64,000 bases of DNA from an uncultured Bacteroides sp. (GTDB lineage: Bacteria; Bacteroidota; Bacteroidia; Bacteroidales; Bacteroidaceae). Both the position numbers and the translations under genes were made by a program. The notes below the pieces were generated by a model. The model worked only from the letters and a program-made list of their open reading frames with translations. It did no database searches and had not been told where the DNA came from. The DNA lies in assembly GCA_947074195.1 (NCBI GenBank), contig CAMTOS010000003.1, forward strand, positions 1-64,000. Direction: 5' to 3'. Of the stretch, positions 54,875 through 64,000 are shown in pieces (within the stretch, counting starts at the first letter, position 1; every line of letters starts with the position of its first letter).

Positions 54875-55492
54875 GTACCAGAATAAGAGATTGATGAATT
54901 GATTAAGAAAAACTATCAGTAAAGATAGCATATGGACAGTAATTATAACTTTAAAACAAAGTTATTTTTCACGTTATATAAAACAAATCAACCTCATTCC
55001 TTTAACTCATCATTAATCCAGAATTGCGATATTATTCTGAATTTAAGTTTCAGGAATGAGGTTGTTCTAAACAAACCTACCAATAAATCTTTTACAGCGT
55101 CTTTCACAATAGCTGTAATCATGAATAATTTAAGAATGCCTTTTTCCAAGGCTGATTTAGATCAGATTAGTCAATTATGCCATAAAGCTCCAATTTATGA
55201 CAAGCAATTTATTTAACAACACATAAATATTTAGACTTAAAATCGATCTTTATATTAAAGATAAAATTAATTCGTTAACAGTAAGGTTGGATAAAAAATA
55301 AAAAAGGAATATCTGAGGTTACAGATACATTATAATATCACTTCGCAGAGTATTTGTTTCACTTGCAAAATTACGATGAATCTATGAATTACAGTTATTA
55401 TGGCTGTGAAATTTCATGTTAAAACACAAAGTGTAATAAGCTAAATATAAGCCATTTACATATTATACAGTGTGAAATGGAGTGAAGGAGAA
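54875..55492. other. Intergenic region between the divergent SDR gene and the TPR-HTH gene end
   Basis: This region holds a 13-bp inverted repeat (54989-55001 and 55052-55064) with an inner CAGAAT/ATTCTG hairpin. There is a minus-strand -7-like box TAATTTTG (55373-55366) with no gene immediately downstream, and an uncertain 94-codon frame (54932-55216, plus). Otherwise AT-rich sequence without recognisable genes. Confidence 0.55.
54932..55216 (+). CDS. Doubtful 94-residue open frame
   Basis: The frame overlaps the 13-bp inverted repeat, has no clear ribosome-binding site and no recognisable family. The C-terminal part (NNLRMPFSKADLDQISQLCHKA) looks more protein-like than the rest, so it might be a remnant. 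I regard it as probably not a gene. Confidence 0.15.
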   Translation: MDSNYNFKTKLFFTLYKTNQPHSFNSSLIQNCDIILNLSFRNEVVLNKPTNKSFTASFTIAVIMNNLRMPFSKADLDQISQLCHKAPIYDKQFI

Positions 55493-57190
55493 TCAGAATC
55501 TGTCTATAAAATCCTCTAAACTAAAATCGTTGTCAGCATTAATAATTTGTGCAATTTTACTACGCCTGTTATACATCATGCGAGATGTACGTCCAAGTAA
55601 AAGTGCCATATCTTTGTATCTGAAACCCATCTTTAATAAACAGCAAAAACGAATATCTGCCGGTTTCAAATCCTGATATTTTTTAGACAAACGGTTCGTA
55701 AAAGAGTCAGTAACACAATCAAGTTCAAATTCAATATCATTCCATAGTTTTGGAGTAATATTCTCCTCAGATAACTTGAGTTTGTCTGAATGGCTAATTA
55801 AATCCTGAAGTTTACGATAAGATGAAAGACCGGGAAGTATATGGCTAAAATAGGAATTACGATCGGCCATTACAGTTTCAATTTGTTTTTTCAGATATAG
55901 CATTTCAACTTTATCATCTTCACATTCGATCAATAAATTATGCAATCGCTGAATTTCATTCGTTTTTTCATTAAAGCCCTTTTTTATTTGCTCCATTTCA
56001 TTAATATATTGGAGTGCCTTTTTTCTGGCTTTAAGATATCGGTAAAGTAAAATTAATAATAAGATAACAAAGACAACAATCAAGCTCCACAATCTGATTT
56101 GATTAATTCTTGATTTTGCCATAAACTGAGTAATCTCTTCCTGATGGACAATATCTTTAAGATTAGTTATTACCTTGACTGTTTTATTGTTTGCTTCGGT
56201 AAGCTGCGTATATTTCATGCATGAGTCATACCAGCATAATGCATCTTTATACATTCCTCTTTTTCGCGCAACATCTACCAGCATACTATAACCATCACGC
56301 TTTATATTATTTTCATCAGACAATACACTTTTAGATAAATAATACATCGCAGAATCATATTGCTGAAGAAGATCATATGCCTGCCCAATCATCAGATGAC
56401 TACGATGATGTTTCATTGTATCCTCCTGAATGGCAATGGATGCTTTTTGCCAGGTAATTGTCTTCCGGTTATCAGGTATAAGTTTATACAATGATGCATA
56501 TGCCACAAATAAACGTTGACGAAACATATTGTCCAGGTTTTCTGATAAACTATAAGCACGTTCCAGTTTACTTTCGGCTTCTGTATAATATTCTTTTCCG
56601 GATTTTATATTGATATACGCACGATTAATCAACACCACAAATAAGCGAAGCGTATCGCCTTCGATTTCAATATACTCCTGAGCCTTTTTAAAACAGGCAT
56701 CTGCTTCATCAAGTAATCCGTTGTTTGCCAGTATACGACCTAAATTATTACTTGCAAGAGTTATATATTCAGTCTGATTCATATCCATAGCCATTTTATT
56801 TACAGTCATATAACCTTTAATGGCCAAAGATAAACTATCCATGTCATGATAAACACGTGCAAGATAATAGTTCGCTTGTAAACGAAGATATATCGGTGCT
56901 TTTACAGAATTATAATACGATACAACGTTTAATATCAAAGAATCGGAAGTGTGATCAATGTAGTTTTTATCGTTTGCCTGAGTCAAAAGCAAATCATAAT
57001 ACATCCGATCTGGTAACTGAAGCGTATCGGGAGAGATAAGTTTAAGTAATTGTAATGCAGTATCAGGATGATGACTCATCTGAGATTCTATTTCATTCCA
57101 TAACGTTAATTGTCTTTTATCTGCTTTATGACAAGATGTCAATAAAACAACAAGCAGGAATAAAAATAAATATCGGAATCTCTCAGTCAT
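55493..57190 (-). CDS. TPR-membrane-HTH regulator, copy 1
   Basis: Domain order: lipoprotein-like signal with lipobox LLTSC (Cys20); several TPRs (about 60-340); one membrane helix (about 370-390, LWSLIVVFVILLLILLYRYL); a cytoplasmic coiled coil (about 395-450); and a C-terminal LuxR-like HTH (DIRFCCLLKMGFRYKDMALLLGRTSRMMYNRRSKI). It would sense a periplasmic or envelope signal with its TPRs and act on DNA or a partner in the cytoplasm. It is 565 residues, exactly the length of its paralogue upstream. A -7 box TATATTTG lies at 57220-57213. Confidence 0.85.
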   Translation of the reverse strand: MTERFRYLFLFLLVVLLTSCHKADKRQLTLWNEIESQMSHHPDTALQLLKLISPDTLQLPDRMYYDLLLTQANDKNYIDHTSDSLILNVVSYYNSVKAPIYLRLQANYYLARVYHDMDSLSLAIKGYMTVNKMAMDMNQTEYITLASNNLGRILANNGLLDEADACFKKAQEYIEIEGDTLRLFVVLINRAYINIKSGKEYYTEAESKLERAYSLSENLDNMFRQRLFVAYASLYKLIPDNRKTITWQKASIAIQEDTMKHHRSHLMIGQAYDLLQQYDSAMYYLSKSVLSDENNIKRDGYSMLVDVARKRGMYKDALCWYDSCMKYTQLTEANNKTVKVITNLKDIVHQEEITQFMAKSRINQIRLWSLIVVFVILLLILLYRYLKARKKALQYINEMEQIKKGFNEKTNEIQRLHNLLIECEDDKVEMLYLKKQIETVMADRNSYFSHILPGLSSYRKLQDLISHSDKLKLSEENITPKLWNDIEFELDCVTDSFTNRLSKKYQDLKPADIRFCCLLKMGFRYKDMALLLGRTSRMMYNRRSKIAQIINADNDFSLEDFIDRF

Positions 57191-57335
57191 GTTTTGCGTT
57201 AAATAATAGCTACAAATATAAATAAATATGCATCATATTGAAAGAATACAATCTATTATATTCCCATTTTTTACAGAATGTGCCGTTTTTAATAACAAAT
57301 AAGTAGTATTCATATTGAAACATCAACATTATACT

Positions 57336-59033
57336 TTAAAAGCTTTCAATAAAATCTTCTAATTTAGAATATTCATCATTATCTATTAAACTAAATATAT
57401 GATTTCTTCTGTTATACATCATACGCGGAGTTCTGCCAAGCAATAATGCGGTTTCTTTTTGCGAGAAATTAAATTTTAATAAGCAACAATATTGAATATC
57501 TGCTTTCTTTAACTCCGGATACTTCACCAAAAGACGATTTGTAAAACCATCGGCTGCACAATTCAGTTCATACTCAATATCTAACCACAATTTTGAACTT
57601 ATATTATCTTCAGAGACTTTTAATTTATCTGGTTTTGACAATAAAGTCTGCAATTTTCTGTAAGATGAAAGACTTGGTAATATTTTAGCAAAAAGTTCTT
57701 TTTTACTTCTCTTGATTTCAAGTATTTGTTTTTTATACAATGCGACATTCAATTTATCGTTTTCGCATTCATTTATTAAATTATTCAGATTATCGATTTC
57801 ATGATTGGCAATGACATACTTATGCTGTATTTCATTCATTTTATGCCGATAAACAAGTGTTTGTTTTTTTATTTGTCTATAATAATATAACAATGCGAAT
57901 ATGATTACTGACAGAGAAATAATTAACAGAGCGAGCCAAATTAAATTTCTATTACTTTTAGCCTGATATTGTTCTATTTCAACATTATGAATAAACTCCT
58001 TCAAATCGACAATAACTTCTTTAGTTGTTTTAAGCGATTCAATTATACTATTGTAATACTGAGTAGAGTCATTGTAACGTAAAGCATCTTTATATAAACC
58101 TTTTTGCCGCGCGATTTCGGTCAATCTATCGAATGAACTACGACGTGTATATGGACTTTTTACATTTATCGCTTTATTAAAATAAAAAGAAGCAGAATCG
58201 ATATCATTCTTTTTGAAATAAGCCTCACCTAATTGCCTATAAATTGTGCCAAAATCGCGATGGTTGCCGTATGCAGTTGATATATACAGATGTGCCCAAT
58301 AAATAGACTGATCATACTTACCCGTCTCAACATAAAAATTTGCCAGTCGCTCCTTTATTCTGGATTGTAGTCTTGCGGAGAGTTCTTTTGATATTTCGTT
58401 TGCCCGTAAAAGCTTAATTTCTACTTGTTGATAATAATCTTCACCCAGCATTAATCCAATTTTTGCGCGATTTAGCAATATTGAGAATAAAACGCTATTG
58501 CTCTCGTGCTTTTCGGCTATTTCTTCAGCTGTTTTATAATAATAATCCGCCTCCTTAAACAGACTCTGATTTCTTAATACATTGCCCATATTGACGGTAA
58601 TCAGCAGTATAAATTCATCATCTTTTAAATCGGTGGCAATTTTATTTGCAATCAGATATTCTTTCATGGCAGGTGCCATATTTAAGTTATCCTGATATAT
58701 ACGCCCCAGATAATAATGTGCTTTCATTCTTTGTATGGCAGAGGCATCTTTAGAATCGTAATAAGAAACAGCCTGAATCATGGTACTGTCTAAAACGAGA
58801 TGAACATAGTTTTTGTCACAAGCCTGAGTATATAAAACCTGATATCGCATTTTGTCTGCAATCTCCAGTGTATCTGCATTAATTTCTTGCAGACGCATCA
58901 AAGCACTGTCAGGTGCTTCAATCATTAAGGAATCTATGGTTTGCCAAAAGAGATAATTCTCCCTTTCGGTATGATGACAGGCTGTCAAAAAGAAAATAAG
59001 CAAAAGTGAAAGTAGTAATAATGTCTTGTTCAT
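57336..59033 (-). CDS. TPR-membrane-HTH regulator, copy 2
   Basis: The ATG at 59033 gives a lipoprotein signal (MNKTLLLLSLLLIFFLTAC) and 565 residues; a longer frame only adds 17 residues across the promoter. Architecture is the same as the downstream copy: TPRs, one membrane helix (about 365-385), coiled coil, and the HTH block DIQYCCLLKFNFSQKETALLLGRTPRMMYNRRNHIF. The two genes are 145 bp apart in tandem and clearly duplicated. The -7 box TATCTTTG (59062-59055) abuts the valS terminator. Confidence 0.85.
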   Translation of the reverse strand: MNKTLLLLSLLLIFFLTACHHTERENYLFWQTIDSLMIEAPDSALMRLQEINADTLEIADKMRYQVLYTQACDKNYVHLVLDSTMIQAVSYYDSKDASAIQRMKAHYYLGRIYQDNLNMAPAMKEYLIANKIATDLKDDEFILLITVNMGNVLRNQSLFKEADYYYKTAEEIAEKHESNSVLFSILLNRAKIGLMLGEDYYQQVEIKLLRANEISKELSARLQSRIKERLANFYVETGKYDQSIYWAHLYISTAYGNHRDFGTIYRQLGEAYFKKNDIDSASFYFNKAINVKSPYTRRSSFDRLTEIARQKGLYKDALRYNDSTQYYNSIIESLKTTKEVIVDLKEFIHNVEIEQYQAKSNRNLIWLALLIISLSVIIFALLYYYRQIKKQTLVYRHKMNEIQHKYVIANHEIDNLNNLINECENDKLNVALYKKQILEIKRSKKELFAKILPSLSSYRKLQTLLSKPDKLKVSEDNISSKLWLDIEYELNCAADGFTNRLLVKYPELKKADIQYCCLLKFNFSQKETALLLGRTPRMMYNRRNHIFSLIDNDEYSKLEDFIESF

Positions 59034-59061
59034 ATGCTGTGACCAATGGTGCAACAAAGAT

Positions 59062-59106
59062 AAAACAAAAAGGGTTGAATTCACGTATTATGAATCCAAC
59101 CCTTTC
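59062..59106 (-). terminator. valS terminator
   Basis: On the minus strand AAAGGGTTG and CAACCCTTT pair with an inner ATTCA/TGAAT step, followed by TTTTTGTTTTATCTTTG. The U-tract runs into the next gene's -7 box. Confidence 0.85.
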
Positions 59107-59123
59107 AGTTTTGAGTCTATTTT

Positions 59124-61751
59124 TTAAGCTTTACGCAGTGCAGCAATCGATTCTTTCAAAGAATTGATGATACTTTCCGCATCGGCCTGTTTCTTTCTTT
59201 CCATTTCAAGGACATTTGCAGGTGCATTGTTCACAAACTTTTCATTACTTAGTTTTTTCATTACACCCATCAGGAATCCCTCTTTATGCTTCAATTCAGC
59301 TTCCATACGTGCAATTTCTGCTTCAACATCTATCATGCTTCCAAGAGGTACTGCAAACTCAGTAGTTCCTACCATAAATGAGGCAGCACCATCAGCTTTC
59401 GCATCTACAGTATCAATCGCTGAAAGATTACACATCTTAGTAATAACGGCGTTCAGTTCGCTAACAGGATTTTCGCCAAGAACCTGTAATTCTAATGACT
59501 CTTTCTGAGCGATATTTTTCTGCAAACGGATAGAACGGATATTACTGATTACTTCTTTAGCGATATCAAATTTGGCGATGAATGCAGGATCAATTGTACC
59601 ATTTGCTGTCATAGGAGACACCATTAAGCTTTCGCCATCCTTACGATCTTGAATGTTCTGCCACAATTCTTCAGTAATAAATGGCATAAACGGATGAAGC
59701 AAATGCAACAGATTATTGAAGAAGCCAAGCGTTGTTTCCAGTACCTGAGGATTGATGCCCTGACCGTATGCAGGTTTAATCATTTCGAGATACCATGATG
59801 AAAATTCATCCCAGAACAATTTATATACTGCCATCAACGCTTCACTTAAGCGATATTTACTAAATAAATCGGCAACTTCAGCAATAACTTCATTCTGTTT
59901 TGATTCAAACCACTGAATAGCCAGTTTAGAAGCTTCAGGCATTGGTGCATTTTCATCAATGTTCCAGCCTTTAATCAAACGGAAGGCATTCCAAATCTTA
60001 TTACAGAAGTTACGGCCTTGTTCGCATAGTGATTCATCGAAAAGAATATCGTTACCAGCGGGTGCAGCAAGCATCATGCCCATACGTACACCATCGGCAC
60101 CAAACTGATCGATTAATGCCAGAGGATCTGGTGAATTACCCAGCGATTTAGACATCTTACGGCCTAATTTATCGCGTACGATACCAGTGAAATATACATT
60201 TTTGAAAGGCATTTTACCTTCATATTCATAGCCGGCCATAATCATACGTGCTACCCAGAAGAAGATAATATCCGGACCAGTTACAAGGTCATTTGTTGGA
60301 TAGTAGTAATTAATTTCTTCATTTCCCGGATCAAGAATACCGTTAAACAAAGAGATTGGCCACAACCATGAAGAGAACCATGTATCCAGACAGTCTTCAT
60401 CCTGACGCAAATCTTCGATAGTCAATGCTGCATTTCCTGTTTTTTCCTTAGCTAATGCCAAAGCTTCATCAGGAGTTTCTGCTACTACAAAACCACCTTC
60501 AGGCAGGAAATAAGCCGGAATACGATGTCCCCACCACAACTGACGGCTAATACACCAGTCTTTGATGTTCTCCATCCAGTGACGGTAAGTATTTTTATAT
60601 TTAGCAGGATAGAACTTGATATCATCATCCATTACCGGAGTCAAAGCGATCTGTGCAAGATGCTCCATTTTAAGGAACCACTGCATCGAAAGTTTAGGCT
60701 CGATCACAACGTTAGTACGTTCTGAATAACCCACTTTATTAGTATATGCCTCAGTTTTTTCCAGTAAGTCAGCTTCCTGAAGATCTTTCTCAATTTGTTT
60801 ACGTACATCAAAACGGTCCATGCCAACATATAGTCCGGCAGCTTCGCTCAATGTTCCGTTATCTTCAAAGATATCGATTGATGGCAAATTGTATTTTTCG
60901 CCCAGCATATAGTCGTTAACATCATGAGCAGGCGTCACTTTAAGACAACCTGTACCGAATTCTACATCTACATAATCATCCTCGATAACAGGAATTTCAC
61001 GATTTACCAAAGGCACAATCACTTTTTTACCTTTCAGATGCTGATTCTTAGGGTCGTTAGGATTAATACACATCGCTGTGTCACCCATAATGGTTTCAGG
61101 ACGAGTTGTAGCTACAACAGCATAAGTATCTTCGCCTACAACTTTATATTTCAGGTAGAAAAGTTTACCGTGTTCTTCTTTGTAGATCACCTCTTCATCA
61201 GACAATGCAGTCAAAGCCTGAGGATCCCAGTTAACCATACGAACACCACGATAAATCAATCCTTTTTTGTAAAGATCAACAAATACACGCAATACGCTTT
61301 CGCTGCGGATTTCATCCATAGTGAAAGCCGTACGTTCCCAGTCGCATGAAGCACCAAGACGACGAAGCTGTTTCAGAATGATACCTCCGTGCTCTTCAGT
61401 CCATTCCCATGCATGTTTCAGGAACTCATCGCGGCTAAGATCAGTCTTTTTAATGCCTGCAGTTGCCAGACGAGCCACAACTTTGGCTTCAGTAGCAATA
61501 GAAGCATGGTCGGTTCCGGGCACCCAGCAGGCATTCTTGCCTTCCATACGTGCACGACGAACCAAAATATCTTGAATGGTATTGTTAAGCATGTGTCCCA
61601 TGTGCAACACACCGGTGACGTTAGGAGGAGGAATAACGATGGTGTAAGGCTCACGACCATCGGGTTTTGAACTGAACAAATGGTGGTTCATCCAATACTG
61701 ATACCACTTTCCTTCCACGTCAGCGGGATTATACTTACTTGCTAATTCCAT
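59124..61751 (-). CDS. valS: Valyl-tRNA synthetase
   Basis: This class I synthetase has the HIGH-type motif HMGH at residues 50-53 ([17 protein letters not shown]), the KMSKS motif ([15 protein letters not shown], about 530) and the C-terminal coiled coil that binds tRNA. The ATG at 61751 ([20 protein letters not shown]) gives 875 residues and follows a -7 box TAATTTTG (61800-61793); the extra 31 codons of the longer frame include that promoter. No attenuator-like leader was found. Confidence 0.97.
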   Translation of the reverse strand: MELASKYNPADVEGKWYQYWMNHHLFSSKPDGREPYTIVIPPPNVTGVLHMGHMLNNTIQDILVRRARMEGKNACWVPGTDHASIATEAKVVARLATAGIKKTDLSRDEFLKHAWEWTEEHGGIILKQLRRLGASCDWERTAFTMDEIRSESVLRVFVDLYKKGLIYRGVRMVNWDPQALTALSDEEVIYKEEHGKLFYLKYKVVGEDTYAVVATTRPETIMGDTAMCINPNDPKNQHLKGKKVIVPLVNREIPVIEDDYVDVEFGTGCLKVTPAHDVNDYMLGEKYNLPSIDIFEDNGTLSEAAGLYVGMDRFDVRKQIEKDLQEADLLEKTEAYTNKVGYSERTNVVIEPKLSMQWFLKMEHLAQIALTPVMDDDIKFYPAKYKNTYRHWMENIKDWCISRQLWWGHRIPAYFLPEGGFVVAETPDEALALAKEKTGNAALTIEDLRQDEDCLDTWFSSWLWPISLFNGILDPGNEEINYYYPTNDLVTGPDIIFFWVARMIMAGYEYEGKMPFKNVYFTGIVRDKLGRKMSKSLGNSPDPLALIDQFGADGVRMGMMLAAPAGNDILFDESLCEQGRNFCNKIWNAFRLIKGWNIDENAPMPEASKLAIQWFESKQNEVIAEVADLFSKYRLSEALMAVYKLFWDEFSSWYLEMIKPAYGQGINPQVLETTLGFFNNLLHLLHPFMPFITEELWQNIQDRKDGESLMVSPMTANGTIDPAFIAKFDIAKEVISNIRSIRLQKNIAQKESLELQVLGENPVSELNAVITKMCNLSAIDTVDAKADGAASFMVGTTEFAVPLGSMIDVEAEIARMEAELKHKEGFLMGVMKKLSNEKFVNNAPANVLEMERKKQADAESIINSLKESIAALRKA

Positions 61752-61867
61752 GTTATGAATTTCTTTATAATATAATTGTAAAATAATGGGTGCAAAATTA
61801 GTAAATAAAAAGCGTTTAACACCATCTACACGCAAAGAAATCAATACCTTTGCTATGCTTTTAGAAT

Positions 61868-62944
61868 ATGAAAAGAATCTTTAAAATACGCTTAGTTTTA
61901 CCTTTGGCACTGCTTCTTGTTATTTGGGCAGCCCAAATCATTCCCGGATGGGGCGAATTTTATGCGCGTCGCATCTACCCCCCATTCTCTTATGCCATGG
62001 GCTCATTCTCCTCGCTTATTCCTTTTGCCATTGGCGACCTCTTTATTTTCTTTGCCATTTTATTTCTGGTTTTTATTCCGGTCTATGGAATATGGAAGAA
62101 AAAAGGATGGAAGAAAACCCTACTTTGGATGGTAGAATTCCTGGCATGGATATATATCTGGTTTTATCTGGCTTGGGGATTAAACTACTCACAGGATTCG
62201 TTCTATCGGCGTACCGGCATTGACTATACAGCCTATACTCCCGAAAATTTTAATGTTTTCTTAGAAGATTATATACCTAAATTAAACGAAGCTTATATAC
62301 CCGTAACAGACATAAATCCTGATCTTTTGCGCGATGAAGTCGTTAAGGGATATCGGGAGATAAGCGATTCACTGGGGGTGAATTTTCCAACTATAAAATC
62401 GCCGAAAGTGAAACGGATGCTGTTTACTCCGCTGAGTTCTAAAGTGGGGGTAAGTGGCAGCATGGGACCATTTTTCTGTGAATTTACAGTCAATGGTGAT
62501 ACTCCTCCATCACAATATCTATCAACTTACACACATGAATTCTCGCATCTTTTAGGAATAACAAACGAGGCAGAGGCTAACTTCTATGCCTATCAGGTTT
62601 GCACCCGGTCAGAAGTTCCTGAAATACGTTTTGCCGGCTATTTCTCTATCCTTAATCATGTATTGGGAAATGCTTACCGGTTATTGCCTGAAGACGAATT
62701 CATGGCATTGAGAGAATCTATCCGTCCGGAAATTATAGATCTGGCAGTTGCCAATCGTGAATACTGGAATGATAAATATAGCCCTGCAATAGGCAATATT
62801 CAAAGTTGGATTTATGACCTTTATCTGAAAGGAAACAAGATTGAAAGCGGACGAAAGAATTACTCAGAAGTTATCGGTTTGCTGATTTCTTATCAGAACC
62901 GGAATAATTTAGAAGAATTGCACTCAGACAGTGCAGAAAAATAG
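61868..62944 (+). CDS. DUF3810 family membrane protein with HExxH motif
   Basis: Three N-terminal membrane helices (about 9-27, 45-70, 85-104) are followed by an extracytoplasmic domain carrying HEFSH (223-227) and a downstream NEAEANF, the pattern of a zincin-like metallopeptidase. DUF3810 is common in Bacteroidetes and Firmicutes; its substrate is unknown. A -7 box TACCTTTG (61845-61852) lies 15 bp before the ATG. It is divergent from valS. Confidence 0.85.
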   Translation: MKRIFKIRLVLPLALLLVIWAAQIIPGWGEFYARRIYPPFSYAMGSFSSLIPFAIGDLFIFFAILFLVFIPVYGIWKKKGWKKTLLWMVEFLAWIYIWFYLAWGLNYSQDSFYRRTGIDYTAYTPENFNVFLEDYIPKLNEAYIPVTDINPDLLRDEVVKGYREISDSLGVNFPTIKSPKVKRMLFTPLSSKVGVSGSMGPFFCEFTVNGDTPPSQYLSTYTHEFSHLLGITNEAEANFYAYQVCTRSEVPEIRFAGYFSILNHVLGNAYRLLPEDEFMALRESIRPEIIDLAVANREYWNDKYSPAIGNIQSWIYDLYLKGNKIESGRKNYSEVIGLLISYQNRNNLEELHSDSAEK

Positions 62945-62950
62945 CATTTA

Positions 62951-62975
62951 TTGCACTTTCAGAGTGCAATTTTAA
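62951..62975 (+). terminator. Terminator after the DUF3810 gene
   Basis: ATTGCACT and AGTGCAAT pair around a TTTCAG loop, followed by TTTTAATT. Confidence 0.7.
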
Positions 62976-63063
62976 TTAAAGATGATATCGAAACAGGATA
63001 TGGAAACATTATTCCACTTTGGTATTTTGGTTTGAATTATTAATATTGAAGATATAAATAGGT

Positions 63064-63849
63064 ATGCATACAAGAGAAGAAAAGATGGAAGCGTTTGGTC
63101 GCTTTCTGGATATACTCGATGAACTTCGGGAAAAATGTCCATGGGACAGAAAACAGACGAACGCAAGCCTGCGCCCCAATACAATAGAAGAAACTTATGA
63201 ACTTTGTGATGCCCTCTCGCGCAATGATGAAAAAGAGATTTGCAAAGAGTTGGGTGATGTATTGCTTCATGTGGCTTTCTATGCTAAGATAGCTTCTGAG
63301 AAAGGTGAGTTCGATATGAAAGATGTTTGTGATAAGCTTTGTGACAAACTGATTTTCCGCCATCCTCATGTTTTTGGTGAAGTGAAAGCCGAAACTGCAG
63401 GACAAGTTTCTGAGAATTGGGAACAACTGAAATTAAAAGAAAAAGATGGTAATAAAACGGTATTGAGCGGTGTTCCCTCGGCTCTTCCGGCACTGATAAA
63501 AGCATATCGTATTCAAGATAAAGCCCGTAATGTAGGGTTTGACTGGGAAAAGAAAGAACAGGTATGGGATAAAGTGAAAGAAGAATTCGGTGAACTTCAG
63601 ACCGAAATTGCCAATATGGATAAAGATAAGGCAGAAGCTGAGTTTGGCGATTTGCTTTTCAGCATCATCAATGCTGGACGTCTGTATGGTATTAATCCTG
63701 AAAATGCGCTCGAAAGAACCAATCAGAAATTTATTCGCCGCTTTAATTACCTGGAAGAGAATACTATATCTCAAGGAAGAGATTTGAAGAATATGTCTCT
63801 TGAAGAGATGGATAAATTCTGGAATGAAGCAAAAGCGAAAGGTTTGTAG
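63064..63849 (+). CDS. mazG: Nucleoside triphosphate pyrophosphohydrolase MazG
   Basis: Two MazG-like helical repeats are seen. The first carries EETYELCDALSRNDEKEICKELGDVLLHVAFYA; the second carries EEFGELQTEIANMDKDKAEAEFGDLLFSIIN, with the EExxE/ExxD metal-binding pattern. At 261 residues it matches E. coli MazG (263). It hydrolyses NTPs to NMP and pyrophosphate, and can lower ppGpp by depleting precursors. Confidence 0.95.
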   Translation: MHTREEKMEAFGRFLDILDELREKCPWDRKQTNASLRPNTIEETYELCDALSRNDEKEICKELGDVLLHVAFYAKIASEKGEFDMKDVCDKLCDKLIFRHPHVFGEVKAETAGQVSENWEQLKLKEKDGNKTVLSGVPSALPALIKAYRIQDKARNVGFDWEKKEQVWDKVKEEFGELQTEIANMDKDKAEAEFGDLLFSIINAGRLYGINPENALERTNQKFIRRFNYLEENTISQGRDLKNMSLEEMDKFWNEAKAKGL

Positions 63850-63894
63850 AACGCTGATTTGAAGCTGTTTGATAAACAAAGTTGAGTACAATTA

Positions 63895-63956
63895 TTGCCA
63901 GGCCTTTGGCTACATTTTGCCAATGCATTGACAATGTGTTGCCAATGCATTGGCAA
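63895..63956. repeat. 22-bp-period palindromic array, copy C
   Basis: Three 18-bp near-palindromes TTGCCA-N6-TGRCWA start at 63895, 63917 and 63939, exactly 22 bp apart with 4-bp linkers. Half-site spacing is again 12 and 10. The second and third units share TTGCCAATGCATTG; the first has GGCCTT in the middle. The half-site differs from the TGCA of copies A and B, but the geometry is the same. Confidence 0.85.
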
Positions 63957-63963
63957 GAACTCT

Positions 63964-63989
63964 TTAAAGCTTTGCCAGCAAAGCTTTAA
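63964..63989. repeat. 12-bp inverted repeat after array C
   Basis: TTAAAGCTTTGC and GCAAAGCTTTAA separated by CA. It may be a terminator for mazG or an extension of array C; the window ends here. Confidence 0.7.
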
Positions 63990-64000
63990 TACCAACATAT

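Noticed and set aside
55493..59033. Hybrid two-component sensors
   Set aside because: No HisKA, HATPase or receiver motifs; only TPR, membrane helix, coiled coil and HTH are visible.
60924..61349. Plus-strand frame of 141 codons inside valS
   Set aside because: Antisense to the valS catalytic region; no promoter or family signal.
61752..61844. N-terminal extension of valS
   Set aside because: The extra 31 codons include the -7 box TAATTTTG and have no synthetase similarity; the ATG at 61751 starts the family block.
61752..61867. Val/Leu leader-peptide attenuator or T-box before valS
   Set aside because: No run of Val codons, no terminator hairpin before the ATG; T-boxes are not expected in Bacteroidetes.

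Overview
The window looks like chromosomal DNA from a member of the Bacteroidales. Most genes are preceded by the Bacteroidetes-type -7 box TAnnTTTG, a few also with an upstream TTTG at 19-21 bp. Gene content fits as well: DUF4831, DUF4837, DUF4105, DUF6340 and DUF3810 proteins, an Lpt-linked coaX cluster, SecA with an enlarged N-terminal region, and bifunctional HisB. The genus cannot be named from the sequence alone. No rRNA, tRNA, transposase, phage gene or CRISPR array was recognised; the region reads as stable core genome with one accessory nutritional locus.

Layout. 1-1025: 3' end of nadE. 1089-5449 (minus): hisG-hisD-hisC-hisB, preceded by what looks like a complete histidine attenuator (promoter, 14-residue leader peptide with four consecutive His codons, antiterminator and terminator). 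5695-8715: thioesterase, two small paralogues, MarC and a Crp/Fnr regulator. 8891-14971: lactonase lipoprotein, B3/B4 protein, pgeF, obg, adk, hpt and a WYL regulator. 15393-19759: nnr, a DUF4831 protein, an orphan PqqD protein and an MFS carrier. 19915-26049 (minus): rlmN, DUF4837 lipoprotein, pdxA, a sigma-54 activator, lptE, a TPR protein and secG. 26263-33991 (minus): coaX, an outer-membrane protein, a TPR protein, lptC, a CorC/HlyC-type protein and a PpiD/SurA-like chaperone. 34483-42379: DUF4105 protein, a degenerate alkaline-phosphatase homologue, secA, a DUF6340 lipoprotein and a small acidic protein.

42756-51895 (plus) is the most striking region: a probable single operon of an outer-membrane porin, a complete urea ABC importer (urtABCDE), and urease structural genes (fused gamma-beta subunit and alpha subunit). 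It would carry urea across both membranes and hydrolyse it to ammonia. No urease accessory gene (ureD/H, E, F, G) lies in the window. The operon's upstream region holds a 22-bp perfect inverted repeat and three TACGTA palindromes, one at the expected transcription start. A NarX/NarL-like two-component pair follows directly. 54062-63849: an SDR, two paralogous TPR-membrane-HTH regulators, valS, a DUF3810 protein and mazG.

Three intergenic spots (about 15.2, 34.25 and 63.9 kb) carry short tandem arrays with a strict 22-bp period made of half-sites alternately 12 and 10 bp apart. They differ in sequence but share the geometry and may be one undescribed repeat family.
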